This document shows, one piece after another, positions 1 to 8,380 of a DNA stretch of 64,000 bases. The notes under the pieces were generated by a model that was given only the letters and a program-made list of their open reading frames with translations, had not been told where the DNA came from and did not search any database. The stretch's first letter is position 1. Each line of letters starts with the position of its first letter. The translations under genes were made by a program, and so were the position numbers. The stretch spans positions 200,868-264,867 of the forward strand of contig NZ_UQRQ01000001.1 in NCBI RefSeq assembly GCF_900543425.1, written 5' to 3'. The DNA comes from an uncultured Sanguibacteroides sp. GTDB taxonomy: Bacteria; Bacteroidota; Bacteroidia; Bacteroidales; Marinifilaceae.

Positions 1-242
1 TCCTTTTTACGAATGCAATAAAAGCTCGGCCCGACCGGGTCATGTTTGACGGTAATAAGGTCGTTATCGTAGATTATAAGTTCGGATATAAGGAGGAGGA
101 GAATTACCAGAAACAAGTGGGGTTCTATTGTAAGACATTGAGACAAATGGGATATAAAGAGGTGAAAGGATATATTTGGTATGTTAACATGAATAAAATA
201 TATCCTGTCGGGTTCAACACTCAATTACAGCTGGACTTTTAG
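1..242 (+). CDS. RecB/AddA-type helicase-nuclease, C-terminal end (partial)
   Basis: The frame is open from the first bases and ends at TAG 240-242, so only about 79 C-terminal residues of a longer protein are visible. The string VVIVDYKFG has the hydrophobic-D-Y-K pattern of the last PD-(D/E)XK nuclease motif in RecB/AddA exonucleases, where D and K bind metal and catalyse DNA cleavage. QVGFY downstream fits the conserved Q-x3-Y motif of that nuclease. The end GYIWYVNMNKI resembles the closing beta strands of the domain. The family repairs double-strand breaks; the helicase part lies outside the window. The gene converges on the nitroreductase gene, with only 2 bp between the stops. Confidence 0.7.
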   Translation, partial: LFTNAIKARPDRVMFDGNKVVIVDYKFGYKEEENYQKQVGFYCKTLRQMGYKEVKGYIWYVNMNKIYPVGFNTQLQLDF

Positions 243-244
243 TT

Positions 245-799
245 TTATTTGTAGCTGTCGATGGAGCTGATTTGCTCCGTATTTTTACGAATCTTGGGAC
301 GAATGGTCTGATCGGCTGGATGTCCGATAGGTATGATCAATTCAACTCTTTTATGCGATGGAATATGTAGTAAATCCTTTATCTTTTTTTCATTAAACCA
401 TCCCATGATGCAAGTTCCCAATCCTTCGGCGGTAGCTTGCAGACAAAACTGTATAGCCGCAATTCCGTTGTCGATTAAGGTAAAATCCTTGTCTTTTAAC
501 GTTTGACCGATACGGGAAGAGATGTTTGCCTTTTCTCTGACCATAACGACAATAACAGGAGCCTGTTTGGTAAAATGATTCATGGGGAGGATACCTCCCG
601 ATGTGGCATCTGCGACCTTATTCTTTAAGTCGGGGTCTTTAACGATAACGAATTTCCACGGTTGTGCATTACAGGCAGAAGGAGCCAGGCGTGCAGCTTC
701 GATGCATCTCGATAAGCTCTCTTCCGGTATGGGCTCACGGGTATATTCTCTGACACTTTGTCGGTGTAAAAAGAGGTCTAATAATTCTTGGGGTTCCAT
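245..799 (-). CDS. Nitroreductase family protein (FMN-dependent)
   Basis: A 184-residue protein of typical length for a minimal nitroreductase. The N-terminal RQSVREYT is the R-x-S-x-R motif that contacts the FMN phosphate, followed by APSACNAQPW, the usual second flavin-contact segment. GLGTCIMGWF and IPIGHPAD are the conserved C-terminal flavin and dimer segments. Members use NAD(P)H to reduce quinones, nitro compounds or flavins in the cytoplasm; the substrate cannot be told from sequence. It lies downstream of the LruC lipoprotein gene on the same strand, but a terminator hairpin separates them, so it probably has its own promoter. Confidence 0.9.
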   Translation of the reverse strand: MEPQELLDLFLHRQSVREYTREPIPEESLSRCIEAARLAPSACNAQPWKFVIVKDPDLKNKVADATSGGILPMNHFTKQAPVIVVMVREKANISSRIGQTLKDKDFTLIDNGIAAIQFCLQATAEGLGTCIMGWFNEKKIKDLLHIPSHKRVELIIPIGHPADQTIRPKIRKNTEQISSIDSYK

Positions 800-812
800 A
801 TGATTTAAAAAT

Positions 813-840
813 AAAGGGTACTGATTTCAGTACCCTTTTG
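813..840 (-). terminator. Terminator after the LruC lipoprotein gene
   Basis: AAAGGGTACTGA and its complement TCAGTACCCTTT form a near-perfect hairpin just past the stop codon of the lipoprotein gene. The A/T tracts on both arms give a U-run in the minus-strand transcript. Confidence 0.7.
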
Positions 841-843
841 TAA

Positions 844-2793
844 TTATTTTTTATGTTTATACCATTCCAAGTTTTCTGTTCCGTTCGAGGTTGCCCATCG
901 GGTATACTGTGGGAACGCCTCATCGATACGTTGTCCCTCTCTCGGGAAATCAAAAGAGGTACCCACGATATGAATCGCGAACGGGAAATAGTTATTGGAG
1001 ATGAAGTAGAGTCCTTTTGCCGGTTCGGAAAGATCGTGTCCGTAATGTAGGAGGCTCATATCCATCAAATCCGTCGGTTTGTGATTAGGCAGGTGTACCT
1101 CATGTCCTCTTTGCTTATCGGATTCAACGATAATAAATGGATTATAGGGAGGTAAACTTAGCTCACTGGATTTCATCCCGCTCAAAGTTATTTCCACGGT
1201 AAAAACCATATCTTTTCCGGTTTTAACCACGTCTTCTGCATCGTCAAACAGAATAACCGTTGCATTGGTTTGGTTGTTTTCCAAACCTTTGTTGTTCAAA
1301 CTGAATCGGGTAGGAGTCGTATAATTGGACGTTATGTTCAGTGTCCGGATCATATTGGGTGACGTTCCGTATTGATATCCGAAACCGTTTGTATATTTGG
1401 CTCCGTCATTCTTTAAAGTCCATTCGTCTTTTACTTTAACGATTAAATTGCGGGCATTCAGGTAGTGTGTGGTATTGTATTCCATCACAACGTCGTTCAT
1501 ATCATAGTCTCCCTGATAAGGCCATATATCCTCAAAAGCAACCGTTCCGTTGTATTTTATGGTATAAGCTAACGAAGGATCATCCGGAAATTCGTCGTCT
1601 ACATCTGGAACGCCGTCTCCGTCGCTATCCGTCATGTCTTTTCCGTCCGGTTTATCATCGTCATTGTATTCTACGTACGAGGGATCTGCGTCGATGCAGA
1701 ATATGAAATCACGATAGTCTGCCTGATCAAAATTTTTATCTTCAAAACCGATATAGCGGATTTTCGTGTTGGGCTCGCGGATAATAATATTGTGTTTTCT
1801 TTGTAAATCGTTGAATTCCGTGTTCGAATAAGCATATACCCTCCAACTGTTCGATTCGGATATGGCATAATTCGTTGCGTCGTAACCTCCTACTAACATA
1901 AACCATCCGATGGTTATTCCTTTAGGGAATTGTTCGATCCAACTTTGAGTGGTTTCGTCCCAGTACTTCAATCGAACCTGATCCCCCAGTTGCAGGCCTG
2001 CCTTCGGGGCAAATGTTGCGTTAGGGAACAGTACAATTTTTTGGAAATCGTCAACAGAAGTTGGTGGATTCTGGGTATCATAATAATAGTATCCTACGGT
2101 GTTGGTTACCGTAATTCCACTATTGTGAACAACAACTAAGTCCACAACCGCCCCGTCTTTGACAATATTAATGTTGGCTTCTCCGCTTCCGGCTATATAA
2201 TCCTCCAAATTGCTGTTATTCGTACCCAAGGTTGCGTTGATCATTTTTAAAGCACCAGCAGAAACTGCTTTGGGGGTACCTAAATAACTCGGAATACCTT
2301 TGGCATTCCACTTACCGTCGTTTACTATTTTCAATTCGCTCGGGTGGGTAGAATAGATATAATCCGTCTCTCCTGCCCGGGAGGCAACAGACTTAGATTT
2401 CGCTTGTGTTCCATCAAGTGAATATTTTGTTACAGAAGGAACACCTACCGCATTAGTATACAAGTATATCTCTTTTACGGATGCGGGAATCTGAACTAAT
2501 TCCGAATAATTTCCGTCATTATCCGTCATTCCTTTGAATAAGTTTTTCAAACCCTCTTTTTTTACGGGTTCATTGTTTACAATCTCTATCGGATCTTCCG
2601 CATAAGCTTCAAACGTTAGGGCATATCCTTCCGGGACGGAATAAGCTACGTTTGCTGTTATGTTATTTGCTGTATGAAAGTCGAATGTATTTCCATCTCC
2701 CGGAGGAGTGGTTTTCGACATGTCTTTATCCGTACATCCCATGAATATAGCGGTAAAAACAATAATTCCCGTGGTCACAATTTTGGTTTTCAT
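844..2793 (-). CDS. LruC domain-containing lipoprotein
   Basis: 649 residues. The N-terminus MKTKIVTTGIIVFTAIFMGC is a lipoprotein signal peptide with the lipidated cysteine after FMG, so the protein is probably anchored in the outer membrane or on the cell surface. A DUF4114-like region (about residues 240-375, with IGWFMLVGGYD and YIGFEDKNFDQADYRDFIF) is followed near residues 384-402 by a calcium-binding D-x-D-x-D-G stretch (DSDGDGVPDVDDEFPDDP). A C-terminal LruC domain opens with DIWPYQGDYDMNDVVMEY. LruC proteins are common in Bacteroidetes; their function is not established. A -7 box lies at 2821-2828. The order (lipobox, DUF4114, TSP3-like, LruC) is typical of the family. Confidence 0.88.
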   Translation of the reverse strand: MKTKIVTTGIIVFTAIFMGCTDKDMSKTTPPGDGNTFDFHTANNITANVAYSVPEGYALTFEAYAEDPIEIVNNEPVKKEGLKNLFKGMTDNDGNYSELVQIPASVKEIYLYTNAVGVPSVTKYSLDGTQAKSKSVASRAGETDYIYSTHPSELKIVNDGKWNAKGIPSYLGTPKAVSAGALKMINATLGTNNSNLEDYIAGSGEANINIVKDGAVVDLVVVHNSGITVTNTVGYYYYDTQNPPTSVDDFQKIVLFPNATFAPKAGLQLGDQVRLKYWDETTQSWIEQFPKGITIGWFMLVGGYDATNYAISESNSWRVYAYSNTEFNDLQRKHNIIIREPNTKIRYIGFEDKNFDQADYRDFIFCIDADPSYVEYNDDDKPDGKDMTDSDGDGVPDVDDEFPDDPSLAYTIKYNGTVAFEDIWPYQGDYDMNDVVMEYNTTHYLNARNLIVKVKDEWTLKNDGAKYTNGFGYQYGTSPNMIRTLNITSNYTTPTRFSLNNKGLENNQTNATVILFDDAEDVVKTGKDMVFTVEITLSGMKSSELSLPPYNPFIIVESDKQRGHEVHLPNHKPTDLMDMSLLHYGHDLSEPAKGLYFISNNYFPFAIHIVGTSFDFPREGQRIDEAFPQYTRWATSNGTENLEWYKHKK

Positions 2794-2820
2794 TTTAGTA
2801 TCTATTTAGGTTACATTTTG

Positions 2821-2828
2821 CAAAGATA
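2821..2828 (-). promoter_or_regulatory. -7 box (TATCTTTG) for the LruC lipoprotein gene
   Basis: Minus-strand TATCTTTG matches the Bacteroidetes TAnnTTTG box and lies 27 bp upstream of the ATG at 2793. Confidence 0.6.
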
Positions 2829-2918
2829 ATGAATTAATTGTCAGTTGCAAAAAATACGTTGAATCCTGTGTATTAATAATATTTATCAAAACATAGATAA
2901 TGTTTATTTTTTCTAAAT

Positions 2919-2950
2919 AAAAAAAGAGAACCATTTGAATGATTCTCTTT
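2919..2950 (-). terminator. Terminator of initiator tRNA-Met copy 1
   Basis: Arms 2923-2930 (AAAGAGAA) and 2943-2950 (TTCTCTTT) form a hairpin followed on the minus strand by a T-rich run. It sits directly after the tRNA 3' end. Confidence 0.65.
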
Positions 2951-2956
2951 AAGTTG

Positions 2957-3029
<73 letters not shown>

Positions 3030-3061
3030 ATACAGGCAAAGACTTTCTGTTTTTGCGAGTG

Positions 3062-3069
3062 CAAAGATA
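3062..3069 (-). promoter_or_regulatory. -7 box for initiator tRNA-Met copy 1
   Basis: Minus-strand TATCTTTG lies 32 bp upstream of the tRNA 5' end. It is conserved in the second copy, where the flanking sequence diverges just beyond it. Confidence 0.65.
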
Positions 3070-3146
3070 GCTATTTAATTTTATGAATCCAAATATTCAG
3101 GTAAATAAATTAATCGTTTTATCAACTTCCCTATGTTTTGTTTTCC

Positions 3147-3154
3147 TATCTTTG
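3147..3154 (+). promoter_or_regulatory. -7 box (TATCTTTG) for the Crp/Fnr regulator gene
   Basis: A perfect TAnnTTTG box ends 15 bp before the ATG at 3170. It lies inside the open frame that could extend the gene upstream to 3083, which argues for the internal ATG as the true start. Confidence 0.6.
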
Positions 3155-3169
3155 CGGAAAGGTCGGTTT

Positions 3170-3736
3170 ATGGAAACGTTTATTAGAAAAATAAGAGAGG
3201 TGTATCCGCTTTCCGATACGGTTTTGAATCTTTTTTTGGAGCAGATGGAATTCATCTCGTTACCTAAGGGGCATGTTTTGATTCGTGAAGGAACAATAGA
3301 AAAATACACTTATTTTATTGTAAAGGGCTTTGCCCGAGGTTTTTTCTATAAAGAGGGAAAAGAGGTAACCATCTGGTTTGCTTCGGAGGGTATGTCTCTA
3401 TTATCTATGAATGCTTATCTATTTGATTCGGTCGGTTATGAGAATATCGAGTTGGTGGAGGAGTGTGCCCTGATGAAGATTTCCAATAAAAGGTTGAATG
3501 CGCTTTTCGAACAGGAAGTCGAATTGGCAAATTGGGGGAGGAGGATGTCTGACCGAGTGGTGTTGAAACTGGAGCAAATGTTTATGGAACGCTATTTCCT
3601 TTCTGCTGCTCGTCGATATCATCTGTTAGTGGACCGGGAGCCTGAAATTTTGCAGAAGGTTCCCCTTCGCCACATTGCTTCTTACCTGGGAGTTTCTCAG
3701 GTCTCTTTAAGCCGGATCCGAGCGGGGATACAGTAA
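3170..3736 (+). CDS. Crp/Fnr family transcriptional regulator
   Basis: 188 residues from the ATG at 3170 (the frame stays open to 3083, but a -7 promoter box lies at 3147-3154). Residues about 20-110 form a cyclic-nucleotide-binding-like beta barrel (SLPKGHVLIREGTIEKYTYFI, then GFFYKEGKEVTIWFASEG). The C-terminus is a winged helix with the recognition helix at IASYLGVSQVSLSRIR. No Fnr-type cysteine cluster is present, so the ligand is unknown. It lies 91 bp upstream of an EamA transporter and a GNAT gene on the same strand. A regulator next to a DMT transporter suggests, as inference only, control of efflux. Confidence 0.85.
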   Translation: METFIRKIREVYPLSDTVLNLFLEQMEFISLPKGHVLIREGTIEKYTYFIVKGFARGFFYKEGKEVTIWFASEGMSLLSMNAYLFDSVGYENIELVEECALMKISNKRLNALFEQEVELANWGRRMSDRVVLKLEQMFMERYFLSAARRYHLLVDREPEILQKVPLRHIASYLGVSQVSLSRIRAGIQ

Positions 3737-3812
3737 TTTTTTTACATATGTAAAACGGAAATCGCTTTATTTTATCGACATTCGCGTCCGAATCGGGATT
3801 TAACCGGTTACG

Positions 3813-3820
3813 TAAATTTG
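3813..3820 (+). promoter_or_regulatory. -7 box (TAAATTTG) for the EamA transporter gene
   Basis: TAAATTTG ends only 7 bp before the ATG at 3828, so the predicted mRNA would be leaderless or nearly so. Confidence 0.55.
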
Positions 3821-3827
3821 TATTGAG

Positions 3828-4754
3828 ATGAAACAAGTAAGAGGTGTTATTCTGGCGATGATTTCTTCATCCACATTCGGTTTGATTCCTTTGTTCGCCC
3901 TTCCTGTTATCCGGGATGGGGTGGGATTGGATTCCGTGTTGTTTTACCGGTTTGCGATATCGGCGTTTGTTATCGGTTCCTATCTGTTTTTTAAACGGGA
4001 GAGTTTTCGAGTTTCAGGAAAAGAGCTAATGACTTTTTTTGTGTTGGGAGCTTTATATGCATCGACCGCACTTTTCCTGACAGCTTCTTATTTGTATATT
4101 CCGAGTGGGATAGCGACCACTATTCATTTTTTATATCCGGTGCTTGTCACGGGTATTATGATTGTATTTTTCAAAGATCGGGCTTCGTTACCCGTAATTA
4201 TGGCCGCTTGTATGGCGATTGCCGGAGTTTATTTGTTAAGTAACGGAGAAGGGGGCGGGGTGATCAGTTATAAAGGATTGTTTATGGTTCTCTCTACGGT
4301 ACTCACTTATGCGGTTTATATCGTGGGGATAAATAAATCTTGTGTTCGGAAGATGGATGGGCTGAAGATGACTTTTTTTATCCTTTTCGCTTCTGCGGTT
4401 GTTTTTTTATTGAATTTATTGGTAAAAGGAGAGGGGTTGGATAGGATTCCCGATTATTCGGCGGCAATACATCTGTTTTTATTGGCACTTATTCCAACTT
4501 TAATTTCCGATTTGACGTTAATATTGGCTATACAGCATATCGGTTCGACGACAACCGCTATTTTGGGATGTATGGAACCGTTGACGGCTGTTTGTATGGG
4601 AATTTTATTCTTGAATGAACGTTTCGGACCCGGACAATTATTAGGAGTAATCGTCGTGTTACTTGCGGTATTTATAGTGATTCTTGCTACGCGTCCGGAA
4701 GGGTTTTCCTTCAAGAGAATGCTTCCCGCTTTTTTGTTAAGCAGACATAAATAA
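3828..4754 (+). CDS. EamA/DMT family transporter
   Basis: 308 residues, strongly hydrophobic, with the ten-helix pattern of the drug/metabolite transporter superfamily. It is built from two EamA repeats (about residues 5-140 and 150-285). The second repeat contains AILGCMEPLTAVCMGILFLNERFG, broken here as EPLTAVCMGILFLNE, the characteristic E-P near the end of the domain. The family exports amino acids, nucleosides or small metabolites across the inner membrane; the substrate is not evident. It probably forms a unit with the GNAT gene 8 bp downstream. A -7 box ends 7 bp before the ATG. Confidence 0.85.
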   Translation: MKQVRGVILAMISSSTFGLIPLFALPVIRDGVGLDSVLFYRFAISAFVIGSYLFFKRESFRVSGKELMTFFVLGALYASTALFLTASYLYIPSGIATTIHFLYPVLVTGIMIVFFKDRASLPVIMAACMAIAGVYLLSNGEGGGVISYKGLFMVLSTVLTYAVYIVGINKSCVRKMDGLKMTFFILFASAVVFLLNLLVKGEGLDRIPDYSAAIHLFLLALIPTLISDLTLILAIQHIGSTTTAILGCMEPLTAVCMGILFLNERFGPGQLLGVIVVLLAVFIVILATRPEGFSFKRMLPAFLLSRHK

Positions 4755-4762
4755 CAAAAGAT

Positions 4763-5305
4763 ATGATGAATTTGATTAGAATAACAAATCCTGACGATCG
4801 GAACCTGGATCGTTTGATTGCTCTTTACGAGGATGCTTTTCCGGTGGAAGAAAGACGAGATATCGGACAGTTGAAACGGATGATAAAACAGAAATCCGAT
4901 ATGTATTTTAATGCCATTGAATGTGACGGTGAATTATGTGGCTTTTTCGTGTATTGGGACATGAAGGATTTTTATTATCTGGAGCATCTTGCAGTATATC
5001 CTTCCATGCGGAACAAAAAACTCGGGCAAAAGGTACTGGATTACGCGGCGAATCATCTTAAAGGAGTCCGATTGCTGGAAGTTGAGCCGACAAGAGACGA
5101 GATGACTACCCGACGTGTTCGTTATTACCAACGGAACGGATATCAGGTACTGGACGAGGAATATATACAGCCATCTTATGACGGTGTCCGGGATTCTTGT
5201 CCGCTTTGGATTATGGGAAACCGACACTCGGAACGCTTACCCGAATTTATCGATACCGTAAAACGAGAAGTATATCTGGATAATTATGGTTTGATTGAAA
5301 AATAA
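4763..5305 (+). CDS. GNAT family N-acetyltransferase
   Basis: 180 residues. The core GNAT fold is visible: YYLEHLAVYPSMRNKKLGQK contains the beta-4 strand and the R/K-rich acetyl-CoA pyrophosphate loop (MRNKKLGQK). VRLLEVEP, YYQRNGYQVL and the C-terminal strand follow in the usual order. It probably acetylates a small-molecule amine; the substrate is unknown. The gene starts 8 bp after the EamA transporter stop (ATGATG, either codon possible), implying co-transcription and perhaps detoxification coupled to export (inference). Confidence 0.82.
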   Translation: MMNLIRITNPDDRNLDRLIALYEDAFPVEERRDIGQLKRMIKQKSDMYFNAIECDGELCGFFVYWDMKDFYYLEHLAVYPSMRNKKLGQKVLDYAANHLKGVRLLEVEPTRDEMTTRRVRYYQRNGYQVLDEEYIQPSYDGVRDSCPLWIMGNRHSERLPEFIDTVKREVYLDNYGLIEK

Positions 5306-5394
5306 ACGATGTAAAGGATTGGAAGATTTACGATTTCGGATTTTAGATTGACGATTTAAAGATGACGGGATCAGAAGTTAATCATACATCTAAA

Positions 5395-5431
5395 ATGAAA
5401 ACCGTCCGAATGTTGTTTTCGAACGGTTTTT
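5395..5431 (-). terminator. Terminator of initiator tRNA-Met copy 2
   Basis: AAAACCGT and ACGGTTTT arms, extended by a CGAA/TTCG step, form a hairpin directly past the tRNA 3' end. The sequence is unrelated to the copy 1 terminator. Confidence 0.65.
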
Positions 5432-5438
5432 GATTTCG

Positions 5439-5511
<73 letters not shown>

Positions 5512-5543
5512 ATATAGGCAAAGACTTTCTGTTTTTGCGTGTG

Positions 5544-5551
5544 CAAAGATA
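5544..5551 (-). promoter_or_regulatory. -7 box for initiator tRNA-Met copy 2
   Basis: Minus-strand TATCTTTG, in the same position relative to the tRNA (32 bp) as in copy 1. Confidence 0.65.
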
Positions 5552-5706
5552 ACGCTATATTTGGGATATACAAGATTTTTTTTTGTTTTTCCGTCATACA
5601 GATAAATCGGATTGGAGAGAATATACTTAATAAATAGAGGAAGCGGGAGGGACATAGACTTCTTTTTCTTGTGCGCTAAAAGTGTTTGGGTGTGCCCAAT
5701 AAAAAG

Positions 5707-5736
5707 AAAAACGGGGATTATGCTATCCCCGTTTTT
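5707..5736 (-). terminator. Terminator after transketolase
   Basis: Perfect hairpin AAAAACGGGGAT, loop TATGCT, ATCCCCGTTTTT, 20 bp past the transketolase stop codon. The flanking A and T tracts make it usable on either strand. Confidence 0.8.
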
Positions 5737-5755
5737 CCTATATTCCTTTAAAAAA

Positions 5756-7780
5756 TTATTTTTTTAGCATTTCGCATACTTCGTTGTATACATATTCTCC
5801 GGTGAACCCGAACTTTTCGTCCAATACTTTTGCCGGGGCTGAATAGCCGAAGTGATTTACTCCATGAATTCGCCCGTTTACTCCGACGAGTCCTTCCAAT
5901 GTAACGGAAAGGCCGGCTGTCAAGCCGTATTTAGGCTTATTTACAGGAATAACTTCTTCCTGGTATTTTGAGGATTGCTCACGGAATAATCCTTCGGAAA
6001 TAACGGATACGACTTGGGAAGATATGCCTTTACGTTCTTTCAGTAGTTGAGCTCCTTCCAATAAGGTGGATACTTCCGAACCGGAAGCGACCAATACGAT
6101 GTCAACATCTTCCGCGTTTTTGGTTACCACGTATGCTCCCTTTTCCGCTTGCAGGGCTTCGTCGTATCCTCCCGGAAGATCTTTGATGTTTTGCCGGGAA
6201 AGAATCAACGCCGTAGGGGTGGAAATATTTTCCATTGCCATTTTCCATGCTACTGATGTTTCGGCGGCATCTGCCGGACGAAGGGCTAACAGGCTCATTT
6301 TACCGGAGTGATTATGAAGTTTCTCCATTAACCTAAGCTGTGCTTCATGTTCAATAGGTTGATGGGTAGGTCCGTCTTCTCCCACCCGGAAAGCATCGTG
6401 CGACCAGATGAATTTCACGGGAATTTCCATTAATGCGGCTAAACGAACAGCCGGTTTCATATAGTCTGAGAACACGAAGAAGGTTCCACAAGCCACAAAT
6501 ATACCACCATGTAAAGCAATTCCGTTACAGATAACAGCCATGGTTAACTCGGCGACTCCGGCCTGGAAGAAAGCTCCGCTGAAATCTCCTTTTACCAGAT
6601 TCCGGGCTCCGCCTTTGATGAATCCGTCGGTTTTATCTGAATTACTTAAATCGGCGGAACCGACAATCATATTTTCAACCTGTTTGGCTAATTCGACTAA
6701 TACGTCTGCCGATGCGGCACGAGTTGCGATTCCGGGTTTATGTGCGATCGCCTTGTAGTCGATCTCGGGAGCTTTACCGGATAGAAATTGATGCCATTTG
6801 GCGGCTAATTCCGGATTGGCTTTTTCCCAGGCGGCTTGTTCTGCTTTTTTAGCTTTGGCGTAAGCTCTCTTCTGTTCTAATACCTTGCCGTAAAATTCTT
6901 TGACTTCGGGAAATACAACAAACGGGTGTTGAGGATCTCCTCCCAGGTTTTCAATGGTTTTCTCGATAGAGGCACCCGCACCGCTTAAAGGTTGTCCGTG
7001 GGTGGAAACCTTGTCGGAGAAATCTTCCCCATTAGCTCCCAAGGCCCCTTTGCCCATTAATGTTTTCCCGATAATAAGGGTAGGGCGTTCTTTTTCTTTG
7101 TTGGCAGCTTTCAGAGCCTCTATAATCTCTTTCGCGTTATTTCCGTTTATTGTAATGACGTTCCATCCCCATGCTTTGTATTTCATCGCCGTATCCTCGC
7201 ATGTTACTTCATTGACGCGGGTCGAGAGTTGTACCTCGTTGGCATCGTAAAACATGATCAGATTAGATAATCCCAATGTTCCGGCAATACGCCCGGCCCC
7301 TTGGGAGATTTCTTCCTGAATACCTCCGTCGGAAATAAAAGCATAAGTTTTATGGGCCATCCATTCGCCGAATCGAGCCACTAAAAAGCGCTCCGCGATA
7401 GCAGCGCCTACGGCCATGGCATGTCCCTGTCCCAATGGTCCGGAGGTGTTTTCGACTCCTCGTTTTACATCTACTTCGGGATGTCCCGGGGTCACGCTTC
7501 CCCATTGACGAAAGTTCTGTAGATCTTCCATACTATAAGTTCCTACTAAGCTGAGTATGGAATATAGCATCGGAGACATGTGGCCCGGATCGAGGAAAAA
7601 ACGATCTCTATTGGCCCAATTCATATCGTCCGGATCAAAATTTAAAAATTGGGAGTACAAAACATTTACAAAGTCGGCTCCACCCATGGCTCCGCCAGGG
7701 TGACCAGATTTTGCTTTTTCAACCATAGAGGCCGAAAGAATACGGATGTTGTCCGCTGCTCGATTTAGGATCTTATCCAT
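5756..7780 (-). CDS. tkt: Transketolase
   Basis: 674 residues from the ATG at 7780. The frame runs up to 7846, but a -7 box (7817-7824) lies inside that extension and MDKILNRAADNIRILSASMV is the canonical N-terminus. The thiamine diphosphate domain carries KSGHPGGAMG near the start, SDGGIQEEISQG and MFYDAN. The pyrimidine domain has EDGPTHQPIEH. The enzyme moves two-carbon units between sugar phosphates in the non-oxidative pentose phosphate pathway. Ribulose-phosphate 3-epimerase of the same pathway is encoded nearby (12761-13411) in a separate unit. Confidence 0.96.
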   Translation of the reverse strand: MDKILNRAADNIRILSASMVEKAKSGHPGGAMGGADFVNVLYSQFLNFDPDDMNWANRDRFFLDPGHMSPMLYSILSLVGTYSMEDLQNFRQWGSVTPGHPEVDVKRGVENTSGPLGQGHAMAVGAAIAERFLVARFGEWMAHKTYAFISDGGIQEEISQGAGRIAGTLGLSNLIMFYDANEVQLSTRVNEVTCEDTAMKYKAWGWNVITINGNNAKEIIEALKAANKEKERPTLIIGKTLMGKGALGANGEDFSDKVSTHGQPLSGAGASIEKTIENLGGDPQHPFVVFPEVKEFYGKVLEQKRAYAKAKKAEQAAWEKANPELAAKWHQFLSGKAPEIDYKAIAHKPGIATRAASADVLVELAKQVENMIVGSADLSNSDKTDGFIKGGARNLVKGDFSGAFFQAGVAELTMAVICNGIALHGGIFVACGTFFVFSDYMKPAVRLAALMEIPVKFIWSHDAFRVGEDGPTHQPIEHEAQLRLMEKLHNHSGKMSLLALRPADAAETSVAWKMAMENISTPTALILSRQNIKDLPGGYDEALQAEKGAYVVTKNAEDVDIVLVASGSEVSTLLEGAQLLKERKGISSQVVSVISEGLFREQSSKYQEEVIPVNKPKYGLTAGLSVTLEGLVGVNGRIHGVNHFGYSAPAKVLDEKFGFTGEYVYNEVCEMLKK

Positions 7781-7816
7781 GCCTATATATTTTGAGATAT
7801 TGTTAAAATTTTTGCG

Positions 7817-7824
7817 CAAAGTTA
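7817..7824 (-). promoter_or_regulatory. -7 box (TAACTTTG) for transketolase
   Basis: Minus-strand TAACTTTG lies 36 bp upstream of the ATG at 7780 and decides the start codon choice. Confidence 0.6.
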
Positions 7825-7870
7825 CGATTTTCCCATGGGAAAACAAGAAAATAAATAGTGGGTATTCGAT

Positions 7871-7906
7871 AAAAATCAGGATTGATATAAAATCCTGATT
7901 TTTTAT
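7871..7906 (-). terminator. Terminator after the CYTH gene
   Basis: AAAAATCAGGAT (7871-7882) pairs with ATCCTGATTTTT (7892-7903) immediately downstream of the CYTH stop codon. Confidence 0.75.
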
Positions 7907-7910
7907 TAAT

Positions 7911-8378
7911 TTACCATTCCGAATAAGGATGCTTGATTAGCATCGAATTGTAATATCTTTCTTTTCCGGTAACTTCTTCTCCTAACCATTCCGGTTTTGG
8001 AAAAGTTTCGTTTTCATCCTCCAGCTCGATTTCCGCTAAAATCAAACCTTCGTTTGTTCCGTGAAATTCGTCTATTTCGTACGTGAATTTATCTGCTTTT
8101 ATGTAATAACGGGTTTTATCGATGATTCCGGGTTCACAAATGGACAATAGTTCTGTGGCCTCTTCGACGAGTATCTCTTTTTCCCATTCAAAACGACTCG
8201 CTCCGGTAGAGTTTCCTTTACCTTTTACGGTCAGGTATGCTTTATCTCCTTTTACTCGTACCCGCACGGAACGTTCCGGTACGGAAGAGAGATAACCCTG
8301 TATGACCCGTACCTTGTCATATGCATGGGATTTAAAATCTCCTTTTACCAGAAATTTACGCTCAATTTCCCGGAACAT
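7911..8378 (-). CDS. CYTH domain protein (triphosphate tunnel metalloenzyme)
   Basis: 155 residues. It begins MFREIERKFLV, carrying the E-x-E-x-K signature that binds metal and triphosphate in CYTH enzymes. Alternating basic and acidic strands follow (RSVRVRVKGDKAYLTVKGKG, ILAEIELEDE), matching the eight-stranded tunnel. Bacterial members of this size usually hydrolyse inorganic tripolyphosphate or act on a nucleotide triphosphate; the substrate is not certain. Its start lies 2 bp after the stop of the S9 peptidase gene, so the two are probably co-transcribed, although no functional link is evident. Confidence 0.88.
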   Translation of the reverse strand: MFREIERKFLVKGDFKSHAYDKVRVIQGYLSSVPERSVRVRVKGDKAYLTVKGKGNSTGASRFEWEKEILVEEATELLSICEPGIIDKTRYYIKADKFTYEIDEFHGTNEGLILAEIELEDENETFPKPEWLGEEVTGKERYYNSMLIKHPYSEW

Positions 8379-8380
8379 GA

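Noticed and set aside
1467..1706. Plus-strand frame opposite the LruC lipoprotein gene
   Set aside because: It is antisense to a well-supported gene with a recognised domain order and has no promoter or start signal.
5306..5394. Low-complexity GATTTACGATTT-like repeats after the GNAT gene
   Set aside because: The repeats are short and irregular; no periodic array or mobile element ends are visible.
7781..7846. Upstream start for transketolase
   Set aside because: A -7 promoter box lies within this extension and the conserved N-terminus begins at 7780.
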